Shown here: one piece after another, positions 11,035 through 20,260 of the stretch
Numbering within the stretch: position 1 is the stretch's first letter
How the letters are laid out: every line of letters begins with the position of its first letter
NCBI RefSeq assembly: GCF_014171595.1
Contig: NZ_CP050451.1
Span: 1,302,001-1,366,000 of the forward strand
Source: Massilia sp. Se16.2.3
GTDB lineage: Bacteria; Pseudomonadota; Gammaproteobacteria; Burkholderiales; Burkholderiaceae_D
Direction of reading: 5' to 3'
DNA: 64,000 nucleotides
Notes under the pieces: model-generated
The model's database searches: none
Seen by the model: only the letters and a program-made list of their open reading frames with translations
Told to the model about the DNA's origin: nothing
Made by a program: the position numbers and the translations under genes

Positions 11035-11959
11035 ATGCACAGTATTGAAGCCAGCTGGCGCGAATCGGCCGCCAAGCTGAACGACACCTCCTGGGTCACC
11101 CTGTTCGGCTACGCCTACGCGGCCTCCTTCACCGTCATGCTGCTGAGCATGGCCCTGCCTGCCCAGTGGCGCGAGGCCACGAAGGGGCTTCCCCTGGTGC
11201 TGCCCCTGCTGTTCCTGGTAGCCAAGGACCTGGCCCAGATTCCCGACGTCGCCATCCGCCTGCGCACGCTGCGCGCCCAGGGGGCCAACCCGCTACGCCT
11301 GCTTGCAGCCTGCCTGCCACCCGGCGTCATCGGCATGGTGCGTCTCGACCGAGCCATCTGGCGCGGTTTCTTTTTGCTGGCTGCGCCGCCAGCCGCAGCC
11401 GGCCCGCCCAGGCGGCGTCCAGCTCGGCTTCCAGGCCCAGGGCGCGTATTCGACCGTCATCGCCATCGGCCTGTTCGCCGTCCTCGTGGAGCTGCCGCTC
11501 GACGCCGCCATCCTGCCGCTGTTCCTGAAGGATCCCGACGAGTTGCGCACTATCCATCTCCTGCTCGGCCTGGGCAGCCTGTACAGCCTCGTCTGGCTGC
11601 TGGGCGATCGCTGGCTCGTGCGTGGCAGCTGCCACGTGCTCACCGACACCCATCTCGACCTGCAGGTCGGCGCGCGCGCCAGCGCCCGCATTCCGCTGGG
11701 CGGGGTGGAGCATGCGCAACTGCTGCGCGACTCCGTCGATGCGTGGCGCAAGGCCCATCCATGCCGACTGATGGAAAGGGTCTCGATCACGCCATTCGAC
11801 AAGCCGAACCTGGTCCTGACGCTGCGCGCGGATGCCGGCTGCGCGATCGTGCACCACGGCGTGGTGCGCAGCGGAGTGCGGTATGTCTTCCTGTATCTCG
11901 ACCGGCCGCAGCAACTGATTGCGGCCCTGGATGCGCGCCAGGAACCAGGAAAAAGCTGA
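11035..11959 (+). pseudogene. Predicted membrane protein of unknown function, frameshifted near 11395-11425
   Basis: The start ATG at 11035 follows TCAAGGAGACGTGC. The first part ([20 protein letters not shown]...) has a hydrophobic helix, then [20 protein letters not shown], and ends in frame around RGFFLLAAPPAAAG. The second frame resumes with GVQLGFQAQGAYSTVIAIGLFAV, more hydrophobic segments, and a soluble C-terminal domain ending ALDARQEPGKS. One extra base in the GC-rich stretch between them would explain the split. I do not recognise a family. It is the first gene past rpsJ and lies on the plus strand, opposite the ter genes, so it is not part of their operon. Confidence 0.6.
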
Positions 11960-12084
11960 CCGGTTTCCAAGGACAGCGCGCCCGCGACGACAGCTCCCGC
12001 GCAAGGAGAACGGGGCCAAGCTGGGCGCGCGCAGGAAGCGAGCACGTTTTTATTGCGAGGAAGGAAAGCTGACGGACAGCCGGC

Positions 12085-12492
12085 CTACTGCAAATGGTCC
12101 AGCACCGTCGAGAATGCCGGCAGCGCCATCGCCATCGCTTTCTGCTCGAACGCTGGCGCCGTCAGCGGACCGGTCACCGTCTCGCGAACGGCTCCCTGCG
12201 GCGACCGCGTCGCCGTATCGACGATAAAATAGCTCGTCGTGCCGCGATTGCCTTCTGGATGCTGTTTCGCTACCAGGTAACGCCCGTCCCAGCCGACCGC
12301 GAACACCGTGCTGTCGACCAGCACATCCCAACTACCTTCGCCCTCGTCGCGGGCCAGCGAGACGTTTTCCGGCGTATCGATCCAGAGCAATGCATAGGGG
12401 CCGCCGCGCCATTCGACCCCGGAATCGAACAGACTGCAGGAACTCAGGAAGCCTGCCATGACAAGCAGCAGAGCGCGGCGCCAGGCTGTCAT
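12085..12492 (-). CDS. Small lipoprotein of unknown function
   Basis: 135 residues, starting MTAWRRALLLVMAGFLSSCS. The hydrophobic stretch followed by LSSC is a lipobox, so the mature protein is expected to be lipid-anchored at Cys19. The body (EWRGGPYALLWIDTPENVSL, WDGRYLVAKQHPEG, TTSYFIVDTATRSPQG) has beta-rich character but no family I can name. The ATG at 12492 was chosen because it is the only start giving a clean signal sequence; longer frames run into the neighbouring gene. It lies 41 bp downstream of the secreted protein gene on the same strand. Confidence 0.75.
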   Translation of the reverse strand: MTAWRRALLLVMAGFLSSCSLFDSGVEWRGGPYALLWIDTPENVSLARDEGEGSWDVLVDSTVFAVGWDGRYLVAKQHPEGNRGTTSYFIVDTATRSPQGAVRETVTGPLTAPAFEQKAMAMALPAFSTVLDHLQ

Positions 12493-12533
12493 TGCCTCTC
12501 CTTTATGCGAAAGTGTCCGCCGGCCGCTTCTTC

Positions 12534-13070
12534 TTACTTTTCCCGACTGATCGTCTGCAGCAGCTTGAACGCTTCGCGTTCGATGGACGGCTCCGCAGCC
12601 GCCAGTTCCTTGCTTGCCAGGACATAGGCGGCGCGCTTGCGCTCCTTCTTCTCTTCCGGCGCTACCGATGGACGCGCGTATGGATCGACGAACTGGGCAG
12701 AGTGGTTGTAGCGCTTGTAAATGACCTGCTTGCCGTAGGGCGTGCCGTAGAAGCGCGTCATCTCGATGGCGGTATCCGCCGAAATCGCCTGTACCAGCTG
12801 CGGCGCCAGGCGCCGGTAGACCTCTGTCGCCGGCAGTTTGTCGAGCTTGGCGAACACGGCCTGGCGCTGCTCCTGGCTCGGGAAGCGGCTGCGGGCCGCG
12901 ACGCCGCGCAGCACTTTTTCGACCTGCATCGCGCCCAGCAGATCCTGCACGGCCTGCACGTGGGCGGGACCGGTAACGGCCGCCTGTGCGGCGGTCGGCA
13001 CGGAAGCGGCAAACGCAGGCGCCGCGGCAAGCAGCGACAGACCGAATACGGCGTGGACTACACACTTCAT
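12534..13070 (-). CDS. Secreted DUF2059-like protein
   Basis: 178 residues with a signal peptide, MKCVVHAVFGLSLLAAAPAF, cleaved near AFA-AS. The helical body includes VQDLLGAMQVEKVLRGVAAR and EMTRFYGTPYGKQVIYKRYN, matching the FYxxpxGk pattern of DUF2059 periplasmic proteins. No catalytic motif is visible. The start at 13070 is set by the signal peptide. Probably co-transcribed with the downstream lipoprotein; function unknown. Confidence 0.75.
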   Translation of the reverse strand: MKCVVHAVFGLSLLAAAPAFAASVPTAAQAAVTGPAHVQAVQDLLGAMQVEKVLRGVAARSRFPSQEQRQAVFAKLDKLPATEVYRRLAPQLVQAISADTAIEMTRFYGTPYGKQVIYKRYNHSAQFVDPYARPSVAPEEKKERKRAAYVLASKELAAAEPSIEREAFKLLQTISREK

Positions 13071-13273
13071 GGGTTCTTCTTTCAGGTGGGGTTGTCGTCG
13101 GCTTCCCGGCACGGATGCTCGAGTGCTCGACCGTAGCGATCATACCCTGCCGCCTCTCGACGAAAATGCGCGGAATTTCACATCTTTTGAATCCACCTCG
13201 TCGATATGGAAGAGGAAGAAAGGCAAGCGACGCGGCGCCGTTTCCCGGCGCGCAGGGCATGCCGCCCGTCCCC

Positions 13274-14530
13274 TCAATCCTTGCTGCCGGTCTTCCAGCG
13301 CAGCCCGAACTGGAAGCGCTGGTCCATCAATTCGTGCGCGCTGGTCCGGCCCTGCTGTTCGAAATATTCGGCCAGCTTCGTCACCTGCAGGCGTCCGCCC
13401 TGGTTCTCGATCATCGCGATCGCACACATCATCTGGCTGCCGCCACCGTCCAGGCGTACCTCGACCGGTGCCTGGTTCGGTACGGCGATGGTGACCACGC
13501 CATCGGTCGCTCCCCAGTTCGGCACACCCTCGTAGATGAAGGAAAAGATCAGCGCGCGGCGGATGCCGTCGAAGCGCTCGCCGTTGATGTACAGGTTTTC
13601 GCCATTGCTCGACGATCCCGTGCGGTCGTCGGCGTCGAGCTTGATATAGGGGACGTTGTCGTAGTCGCCCCAGGCATTGCCGAGCGCCTGCACCAGGCCC
13701 TTGCGGCCATCGGCCAGTTCGAACATGCAGCCCAGATCCAGGTCGATGCCACCTGAACGCCGGCGTCCGCCCGGGGCGCCACCCAGCGCGCCGCTCAGCC
13801 GGCCGAGGAAGCCCGTCTTCTCGGGCTGCGTGCTCGGGCTGACGGCGCCGGACTGGTTCCAGTTCAGGTTGACGTGGATCCGTCCGAAGCCGCCGCCGGC
13901 GCGCTTCTCGAGCGAGACCTTGTCGCCGCGCTTTTCGAGCGTGACTTTCGACAGCGAGACTTTAGGCTGGACAGAAGAAACCGGCGCGGGTGCCGGCTGT
14001 GCCGGCGTGGAAGACGGCGGTGCCGCCTCGCTTCCACCGAAATGCTTCAGCAGCGCCGACAGCCCGCCATTGAATCCCTGGCCAACCGCGCCGAAGCGCC
14101 ATTGCCCGTCGCGCCGGTACAGCTCGGCCACGATCACCGCCTTTTCGTCGCCGAAGTCCGCCCCAGACCACGGAAAGCGCAGCGCGCTGCCGACGGTGAG
14201 GCTGCTGGCACCGAGCGCGCGCATGGTTTGCGCGCCGTCGATGGCGGCCACGAACACCAGCTTGGCGATGGTCGAAGGCAGGGCGTCGAGTTTCAGGTCG
14301 AAGCGGGCCTTGCTGCCAGCCAGTTGCAGGCGCACGGCGTCGCCGGGGCTGGCGAGCTGGTTGTAGAAGACCATGTAGCGCTCGTCCGAGAGCTTGTCGG
14401 CGCCATCGAGCCCGAAGCAGGAGACGTCGAGCGTCATGCCTGGCGCCGCGATATCGATTTCGACCGGGAAGGAGGCGCCCAGGCCCAGGTCGGCCAGCTT
14501 GCCCTTCTGGCCGCGCGAGAAGATGTTCAT
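13274..14530 (-). CDS. TerD-TerA two-domain tellurium/stress resistance protein
   Basis: 418 residues. Residues 1 to about 168 form a TerD domain (DVSCFGLDGADKLSDERYMV, VIVAELYRRDGQWRFGAVGQ, GFNGGLSALLKHFGG). A proline-rich linker (SSTPAQPAPAPVSSVQP) and two TLEKR/SLEKR repeats follow. The C-terminal half matches TerA: HVNLNWNQ, GGIDLDLGCMFELADGRKGL, YIKLDADDRTG, YEGVPNWGATDGVVT. TerD domains bind calcium and belong to membrane-associated stress complexes. It is the last gene of the minus-strand ter operon and overlaps the lyase gene by an ATGA junction. The fusion of both halves in one chain is clear; the exact role is not known. Confidence 0.88.
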   Translation of the reverse strand: MNIFSRGQKGKLADLGLGASFPVEIDIAAPGMTLDVSCFGLDGADKLSDERYMVFYNQLASPGDAVRLQLAGSKARFDLKLDALPSTIAKLVFVAAIDGAQTMRALGASSLTVGSALRFPWSGADFGDEKAVIVAELYRRDGQWRFGAVGQGFNGGLSALLKHFGGSEAAPPSSTPAQPAPAPVSSVQPKVSLSKVTLEKRGDKVSLEKRAGGGFGRIHVNLNWNQSGAVSPSTQPEKTGFLGRLSGALGGAPGGRRRSGGIDLDLGCMFELADGRKGLVQALGNAWGDYDNVPYIKLDADDRTGSSSNGENLYINGERFDGIRRALIFSFIYEGVPNWGATDGVVTIAVPNQAPVEVRLDGGGSQMMCAIAMIENQGGRLQVTKLAEYFEQQGRTSAHELMDQRFQFGLRWKTGSKD

Positions 14531-15426
14531 GTGCTTTCCCTTTCAATGGAAGATGCCTCGGCGCCGAAGCGGCGCGACTGCGCGACAAGGCGCTCCGCCC
14601 AGGCGCGGTGGGTAGCCACCTCGCACATCGATTCGTGCAGCTTGAAGACGGCCGGGCTGTTCTCGTCGAGGATGGCATGGGCCGCCGCCAGGTCCTGCGG
14701 CTTCACCTTGTAATGCTGTTCGATCGGTGCGATCTGGCTCGGGTGAATGGCCGTCTTGCCGACCATGCCGTAGGCGATATCTTCCAGCACTTCCTGGTCG
14801 AGCAGGGCCGGTGCATCGAGGTGCTCGAACACGGGCGCGGTCAGCATGAAGCCCCAGGGGCGGAAGATTGTCACCAGGCGTGCGATCACGGGACCCAGAG
14901 GCGTGCGATAAATCGTCATGCCGCGCGGACGGCGCAGTCCCAGCAGGGCCAGCAGATCGTTGCCGCCGATGCGCAGCGCCAGGATGCGGTTGCGCACGCC
15001 CGGGGCCTGCAGCAGCTCGCGGAAGGCTTCCATCTCGCGCTCGCTGAACACCTCGGCCGTTTCCAGCGTCGGCATCAAGAGGTGGCGCGTGTCGCGCACC
15101 TGGCGGTAATACGATTCGAAATTCTGGCGCGTCGCTTTCGGGATCACGAAGCCGGCCAGCTTGTGCACGCCCGGCATGGCCAGCACCCGCGCCAGCACCT
15201 CGGGATTACGCACCCGCACGAAGCGCTGCGCATGCACATCGGGGTGCATGTTCTGCAGCACCACCGACAGGTTGAACAGCGCCCAGCTCAGGTCGCGGTC
15301 TGCCACCGCGTCTTCGGTACAGAAGATCAGCGAGCGCGCCTGTGGCAGCTTCTCGCCGTTGGCCACCTGCAGCAGGTCTTTGTGGTTGGCTGGCACGTAC
15401 AGCGACGCGCCCATCGATTCATGCAT
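14527..15426 (-). CDS. HpcH/HpaI/CitE-like C-C bond lyase of the ter operon
   Basis: 299 residues of TIM-barrel aldolase/citrate-lyase type, matching the C-C bond lyase family (PF15617) that accompanies ter genes. The N-terminus SLYVPANHKDLLQVANGEKL resembles CitE. Metal-site candidates are FCTEDAVAD, RIGGNDLLALLG and KTAIHPSQIAPIEQHY. The ATG at 15426 has AGGAG 8 nt upstream and overlaps the StiP gene stop by 8 bp; a GTG at 15435 is the alternative. It presumably cleaves or forms a C-C bond in making the proposed ter metabolite. Family confident, reaction inferred. Confidence 0.85.
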   Translation of the reverse strand: MHESMGASLYVPANHKDLLQVANGEKLPQARSLIFCTEDAVADRDLSWALFNLSVVLQNMHPDVHAQRFVRVRNPEVLARVLAMPGVHKLAGFVIPKATRQNFESYYRQVRDTRHLLMPTLETAEVFSEREMEAFRELLQAPGVRNRILALRIGGNDLLALLGLRRPRGMTIYRTPLGPVIARLVTIFRPWGFMLTAPVFEHLDAPALLDQEVLEDIAYGMVGKTAIHPSQIAPIEQHYKVKPQDLAAAHAILDENSPAVFKLHESMCEVATHRAWAERLVAQSRRFGAEASSIEREST

Positions 15427-16504
15427 CCGAGGCACTCCTGATCAGGGAAACAGCTTCATACGGCAGCGCCGGGTCGATCTCGACCGGTACCGCCTTTTCT
15501 TCGGCCAGCAGGCGCAGGTGCGCCGTCGCCGCGCCCTGCGCCTGGCGCAGCAGCAGCAGGCGCGGCACGCGGCGCAGCAGCACGCGGGTGGCTTCGCCGA
15601 TGCCCGGCTTGACGAGGTTGACGTCGCCGATGGCATGGCGCGCCATGGCGCCGGCAATGTAGGCGTGCGAGCGCGCGGCGGCCGCGCGGGTATCGATCGC
15701 TTCCACCTGGCCCAGCGACGGCGCCTGCGCGAGCGCGAGTTTCACCAGCAGGTCGACGAATGCGCGCGAGCGGTCCTGCGGCGCGAACGCCTCGTAGAGC
15801 ACGCAGCCGTGGAAGTCGGCCGGACCGATCGCATCGCTCAGCACCGAGCGGCTGACCAGGCCCGACACCGTCGCGTTCAGGATGCTCGAGGGGATCAGGT
15901 AGTCGTCGCAGGAGGCGGCGACGCTTGCCGCCCCGGCCAGGTCCGACAGCACGTACAGGCCGGCGTCGAGCCCCACGCCGTGTTCACGGTTGAAGCGCGC
16001 GATCGAGGCTGCCAGCTCGCGTGCGATCACGCCCTTGCCGGTCCAGCCGTCCACAAACACGATCGATTCGGGCGCGTGGCCCTGGGCCGGGATGTGGCGC
16101 AGGGCGTTCGCGTCGATGCCGCGGTCGCGCACGATCGAGACCGAATAGTGGGTGCTGGCGCGCTTGAAAACGGGGCCCAGCAGGCGTTGCAGCACCACGC
16201 CGACGGGCGTGCCGCCGCGTGCCAGCGATACCAGCGTCACCGGCCCGCTGCGGCGTGCCGCGATCAGGCTCGCCAGGCGCAGGCAGTCCAGTGCCATGCG
16301 CTCGCCATTGTCGCGGCAGGCCTGGTCGAACAAGGCCAGGTAGCGCTGCGACGGCGGCCGTTCGGGAGTCAGCATTTCGCTGTAGTGGCGGCGGCCGGAC
16401 TGGATCAACGCCTCCTTTTCGCCGATATCGACGAAATCGGCCAGCACCAGGGGCGTCAGGAGGAAGCGCACGTCCCCGCTCGCATAGCTGCCCGAAAAAC
16501 TCAC
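15419..16504 (-). CDS. StiP family protein: PRTase_1 domain with C-terminal PELOTA-like part
   Basis: 361 residues. The first two thirds are a phosphoribosyltransferase fold: SLARGGTPVGVVLQRLLG is the loop often seen in PRTases, and SIVFVDGWTGKGVIARELA is the PRPP-binding motif. The last third (AAARSHAYIAGAMARHAIGD to RLLAEEKAVPVEID) matches the small PELOTA-type RNA-binding module attached to this family. Some databases call it cysteine protease StiP, but the PRPP motif argues for nucleotide chemistry. The GTG start overlaps the HAD stop (GTGA). Second of two PRTases in the operon. Confidence 0.85.
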   Translation of the reverse strand: MSFSGSYASGDVRFLLTPLVLADFVDIGEKEALIQSGRRHYSEMLTPERPPSQRYLALFDQACRDNGERMALDCLRLASLIAARRSGPVTLVSLARGGTPVGVVLQRLLGPVFKRASTHYSVSIVRDRGIDANALRHIPAQGHAPESIVFVDGWTGKGVIARELAASIARFNREHGVGLDAGLYVLSDLAGAASVAASCDDYLIPSSILNATVSGLVSRSVLSDAIGPADFHGCVLYEAFAPQDRSRAFVDLLVKLALAQAPSLGQVEAIDTRAAAARSHAYIAGAMARHAIGDVNLVKPGIGEATRVLLRRVPRLLLLRQAQGAATAHLRLLAEEKAVPVEIDPALPYEAVSLIRSASDA

Positions 16505-17253
16505 AGGGCCTCCAGCGTCAGTCTGGAGAGCTGGGTGCCACGCGGGACGATCGCATAGTCGCAGTCGGCCATGAAGCGCGCATCCGAGCGGCTATCGCCC
16601 ATGCCGAAGGTGACGATCTCGCCGTGCTCGCGGCGCAGGCGCTCCGTCACGTGGGCCACCGCATGCGCCTTGTCCAGGCTGCGCGGCAGGATGGCCAGGT
16701 TGTTGCCGTTGCGGTGCACGCAGTAGCCGGCATGCGCATCGAGCCAGGGCTGTACGACCTCGCGCTCGATGCGCGCCAGCGTGTCGTGGTCCTTGTCCGG
16801 ATCCTTGAGCACCACGAAAACGGCGTGCCCGCGTCTTCCACCAGGCGCGCGCGGCCACGGTAGCCGCAGTCCACGGCCCAGGCGTCGACGTGGGCGGCCA
16901 GCCCCTGCAGAACCGGGCAGGGCGGTCGTCATCTGGCCGTGCATTTGCGCCTGCCATTCGCGGTCGATGGCGCCGTCCGGCAGCAGGATGACGCCGCCGA
17001 AATTCAGGATGACGTAGCTGGAAAAGCCCAGGTCGACGCGGCGGAACGCGTCCAGGCTGCGCGCCGTGGTCGGGATCACGGTCGTGCCTTCGCTGGCAAA
17101 CGCAAAAAAGGCGCGCTGCGCCGGCGTGGTGTACGAGCAGATGCTGCCATCGCTGTAATAGGCGGCCGGCTCGAGCTCCGCGCGGCCGGCGCATTTCTCG
17201 AGCGTCTGGAACAGGGTATCGTCCAGGTCAGCAAACAGGAACTTCTTCAACAT
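16501..17253 (-). CDS. HAD-superfamily phosphatase of the ter operon, with an internal out-of-frame patch
   Basis: About 250 residues, starting MLKKFLFADLDDTLFQTLEK. HAD motif I is DLDDT, motif II the Thr in TTARSLDAFRR, and motif IV GMGDSRSDARF. Between about 16829 and 16916 the reading frame gives an alien arginine-rich patch, while another frame reads VLQGLAAHVDAWAVDCGYRG and fits. Two compensating single-base indels explain this: an extra base near 16911-16917 and a missing one near 16824-16833. The N-terminus overlaps the PRTase_2 gene by 26 bp. Proposed role: dephosphorylation of a pathway intermediate. Confidence 0.82.
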   Translation of the reverse strand: MLKKFLFADLDDTLFQTLEKCAGRAELEPAAYYSDGSICSYTTPAQRAFFAFASEGTTVIPTTARSLDAFRRVDLGFSSYVILNFGGVILLPDGAIDREWQAQMHGQMTTALPGSAGAGRPRRRLGRGLRLPWPRAPGGRRGHAVFVVLKDPDKDHDTLARIEREVVQPWLDAHAGYCVHRNGNNLAILPRSLDKAHAVAHVTERLRREHGEIVTFGMGDSRSDARFMADCDYAIVPRGTQLSRLTLEAL

Positions 17254-18424
17254 CGTCTTCCAGGTGATAGTGGAACAGGCGCGCGCCGAGCTGGCGCGCC
17301 AGCGCATGCAGGGCGTCGTTCGGAGCTGTCTCGTGGCAGAGCAGCACATGCTGGTACTGGCCTGGCGCCACGTTGTACAGGTAGTTGGCAACGCCTTCGC
17401 CGTAGTTGTCGGGGAAGCGCAAGGCGTGGCTGACAGCGCCCCAGGTGAGGATGGGCGAGCGCGTGGTCGATTGCACCACGACGTCGACGCCATGGCGCTC
17501 CAGCGCCGCGCCCAGCAGCGTGGACGGGTGCATGAATTCGCCGGTGCCCAGCACCAGCACTTTCTCGCCAGGTGCGAACCCTGCGGCCAGGCGCTCTGCC
17601 AGCGCTTCGGGCGTACGCAGCGCGCGCGCCATCCCCGTGCGGCCGAAACGGGTGCTGGCGCCGCGTTCGGCTTTCGCATCGTAGCGCTGGGCCGGCGCCG
17701 CGTCGACCGGCAGGGTGCCAGGGGTGAAGCGGTAGGCGCCGCTAATGAGCGCGCCGAGGGTGGTGGGCAGGCCGAAGCGAGCGCTCAAGCCCGCGTTGGC
17801 CGCCTGGCCCATGAAATCGGTGATCACGGCCAGGTGCACGTGCTCGATGCCGGGATTGAGGCGCCGGCAGGCCTGCGTCAGGTTCAGGAAGGTGTTGCCG
17901 GTGCTGGCTTCGTCATCGACCAGCACGATGCTGCGCGCCCGGTGCAGCAGCGCCTGTTCGGCTTCTCCCTGCGGCAGGTGCAGGAACTGGCGCGGCGCGT
18001 GGCTGTGCGCCTCCTCGAATTCGAGCAGCGGGCCGCTACCGACGCGGTAGCGTGTGGTCTGCAGGAACAGGGCTTCGCGGCCCGGGTTGGCGCGCAGCCA
18101 GGCTTCGAACACGCCCTGGCCGAGGCCCACCGCGGTTTCCGCCATGGCGATGAAGAGCACCGGAGCGTCGGCCGCATTGTCAGTCACGGGAACGCCGGTA
18201 GCCAGGCGTTCGTGCACGGCCAGCATGTCGCGCGGGCGCACCGGCCAGTGCTTGCCCAGCACCTTGCTCAGGAACAGAAAACCGCGCTTGGCATTCGCGC
18301 GCGCCGCAAAGCCGAGCAGCGCGTCGAGCTCGTGCGCGCCCTCGTGCAGCGTGAGCTCGAGCAGGCCGGTCGGCAGTTCGGCGCTGCGCCCGATGGACAA
18401 GCCGTCGTCGCTGCGCGCGTTCAT
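17228..18424 (-). CDS. PRTase_2-TRSP phosphoribosyltransferase of the ter operon
   Basis: 398 residues. The N-terminal PRTase domain carries SIVLVDDEASTGNTFLNLTQ, a textbook PRPP-binding motif. FIAMAETAVGLGQGVFEAWL may be the base-recognition side. The C-terminal TRSP domain contains KVLVLGTGEFMHPSTLLGAA and TRSPILTWG. The ATG at 18424 overlaps the ATP-grasp stop by ATGA. The TRSP domain is essentially confined to ter-linked PRTases (Pfam PF12500), so the assignment is strong. It should attach or remove ribose-phosphate in a nucleoside-like product; the base is unknown. Confidence 0.88.
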   Translation of the reverse strand: MNARSDDGLSIGRSAELPTGLLELTLHEGAHELDALLGFAARANAKRGFLFLSKVLGKHWPVRPRDMLAVHERLATGVPVTDNAADAPVLFIAMAETAVGLGQGVFEAWLRANPGREALFLQTTRYRVGSGPLLEFEEAHSHAPRQFLHLPQGEAEQALLHRARSIVLVDDEASTGNTFLNLTQACRRLNPGIEHVHLAVITDFMGQAANAGLSARFGLPTTLGALISGAYRFTPGTLPVDAAPAQRYDAKAERGASTRFGRTGMARALRTPEALAERLAAGFAPGEKVLVLGTGEFMHPSTLLGAALERHGVDVVVQSTTRSPILTWGAVSHALRFPDNYGEGVANYLYNVAPGQYQHVLLCHETAPNDALHALARQLGARLFHYHLEDDVEEVPVC

Positions 18425-19439
18425 GCCAGCTCCACGGCCTGCGCCATTTCGGCAACGCGGATGCCGTTGCGTACGGCGGGCACCGCCAGTCCCTCGAACC
18501 CGTCGGCGCAGCCTTTGATGGCCAGCCAGGGCAGGTTGGGCCCGGCCACGCAGGCCATGCCGATGCCGCCCGACATGCGGGGGTTGATTTCCAGCAGACG
18601 GGGCGGCCGCCGCCTTCACGGAACTGGACATTGAACAGGCCGTTCAGTCCATAGGTGGCGGCCAGGCTGGCAGTCGCCTCGAGGATGTCGGCGCGCTGGT
18701 CGATGCGCTGGCCGGCGCCGGCGGTGCCTGACTTGCGGCGCACCACGGCGGCAACCAGGCGGCCGGCGTCGCCCACGCAATCGACGCTGTATTCGCGCCC
18801 GTCCAGGTATTCCATCAGCAGCATGCTGCGGAAGTTGCCCATGTTCGCCAGGCCGCGGCGGAAGTCGGCCAGGCTGACGTGGTATTCGGCGCCAGCCATC
18901 AGGATCTCGGCGCTGCTGCGCTCTTCGTCGAGCACGGCAAAGCCCAGGCCGTAGATCGAATGCGCCGGTTTCACGCACAGGCGCGCATGGCGGCGGCGCA
19001 GCGCGTCATGGGCTTCCTCGAAAGCGGCCGCGTTCTCGAAGTGGCGGAACTCGGCCACCGGTGCGACCGGCAGATCGGTCTCGGCGTAGAAGCGCGCCTT
19101 GTCGTGGATGAGCTGCAACGCCGCCTCCGAGGCCACGTTCAGCATGCGCGTGCCGATCGCGTCGAAGCGCGCCTGGGCGCCGGCCAGCACCGTGGCCTCG
19201 CGTCCTGGCACGAAGATGTCGACCTGCTGCGCGCGGCAAAAGTCGAGGCACCAGTCGATGTACTGCGCTGGCGTGAGGCCGGTCGGTTCGGGATGGAAGG
19301 CGTCGGCCAGCCGGGCGCCGGCGGAATGCGGGTTCGGATGGCTGTGCAGGAGGTGGAAACGCCCGCTTGAATCTGCCTGGCGGATCAGGGAGAGGGCAGT
19401 GTGGACGGAGGAAAAACCGCGGTTGAACCAGACACGCAT
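18421..19439 (-). pseudogene. ATP-grasp enzyme of the ter operon (ATPgrasp_Ter), frameshifted near 18599-18613
   Basis: The N-terminal frame reads MRVWFNRGFSSVHTALSLIR to NGLFNVQFREGGG. It includes the nucleotide-binding Lys in RLCVKPAHSIYGLGFAVL, the central MLLMEYLDGREYSVDCVGDA, and the metal-site start. The rest, LLEINPRMSGGIGMACVAGP and on to EMAQAVELA, is in a second frame, ending in TGA at 18421-18423 that overlaps the next ATG. E, N and R of EINPR are the usual Mg-ATP ligands, so the whole enzyme is present apart from one base in a GGGGCGG stretch. It likely ligates an amino acid or similar group. Probably intact in the organism. Confidence 0.82.
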
Positions 19440-19514
19440 GAAGAATCGTTCGCTAGCAGGAAGAGCAGGCCGCGCCCCCGGACAGGCGGCGGCGCGGTAT
19501 GGGGGAAGGGTGCG

Positions 19515-20090
19515 TCAGACGTTGACGCCGAACGAGCGTGCCAGCGGACCGAGGCCGCCGTTGTAGCCCTGGCCGACGGCGCGGAATTTCCAGTCGCCGC
19601 CTGCGCGATACAGTTCGCCGAAGATCATTGCCGTCTCGGTCGAGCTGTCCTCGGACAGGTCGTAGCGGGCGATTTCGCCGTTGCCGTTGGCATTGACGCA
19701 GCGGATGAAGGCCTTGCTGACCATGCCGAAGCTCTGGCGGCGCGAGTCGGCTTCGTGGATGGTCACGCAGAAGGAGATCTTGTCGATGTCGGCCGGCACG
19801 CGCGTCAGGTCGACGGTGACGGTTTCGTCGTCGCCTTCGCCCTGGCCGGTGGTGTTGTCGCCGTTGTGGACGACGGAGCCGTCGCTGGACTTCAGGTTGT
19901 TATAGAAGATGAAGTCGGCGTCGCCACGAACCTTGCCGTCGGCCTTGAGCATGAAGGCACTGCCGTCGAGGTCGAAGGCGGCGCCGTCGGTCGAGCGCGG
20001 ATCCCAGCCCAGGCCGATGATGACCTTGGTGAGGTTCGGCGCTTCCTTGCTCAGGTTGACGTTGCCGCCCTTTTGCAGACTGATTGCCAT
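19515..20090 (-). CDS. terD: TerD family protein
   Basis: 191 residues, a full-length canonical TerD/Ter[61 protein letters not shown] and [20 protein letters not shown]. The conserved acidic residues ([19 protein letters not shown]) form the two calcium sites known in this family. The ATG follows AAAGGAGCTGTA. It is the first gene of the operon, 75 bp before the ATP-grasp gene, and probably carries the operon promoter upstream. TerC, TerB and TelA are not in the window. Confidence 0.93.
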   Translation of the reverse strand: MAISLQKGGNVNLSKEAPNLTKVIIGLGWDPRSTDGAAFDLDGSAFMLKADGKVRGDADFIFYNNLKSSDGSVVHNGDNTTGQGEGDDETVTVDLTRVPADIDKISFCVTIHEADSRRQSFGMVSKAFIRCVNANGNGEIARYDLSEDSSTETAMIFGELYRAGGDWKFRAVGQGYNGGLGPLARSFGVNV

Positions 20091-20260
20091 TACAGCTCCT
20101 TTCGTGATTGTCGCGGGTTGTCGGTGGACTCGTTGTCGCGCGGCCCCTGGAGCGGCCGCGCGGTCGCTGCCGTGAATATAGCGCTAATTGACGAATATTA
20201 CACATCGGGGCTTACGGAAGACTTAGGCGGGGGGCGGGAGGGGGGAACGCATGGGTCCAT

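Noticed and set aside
15419..16504. Cysteine protease StiP as a literal function
   Set aside because: The clear PRPP-binding motif VFVDGWTGKG and neighbouring enzymes argue for a phosphoribosyltransferase; no protease Cys-His pair is evident.
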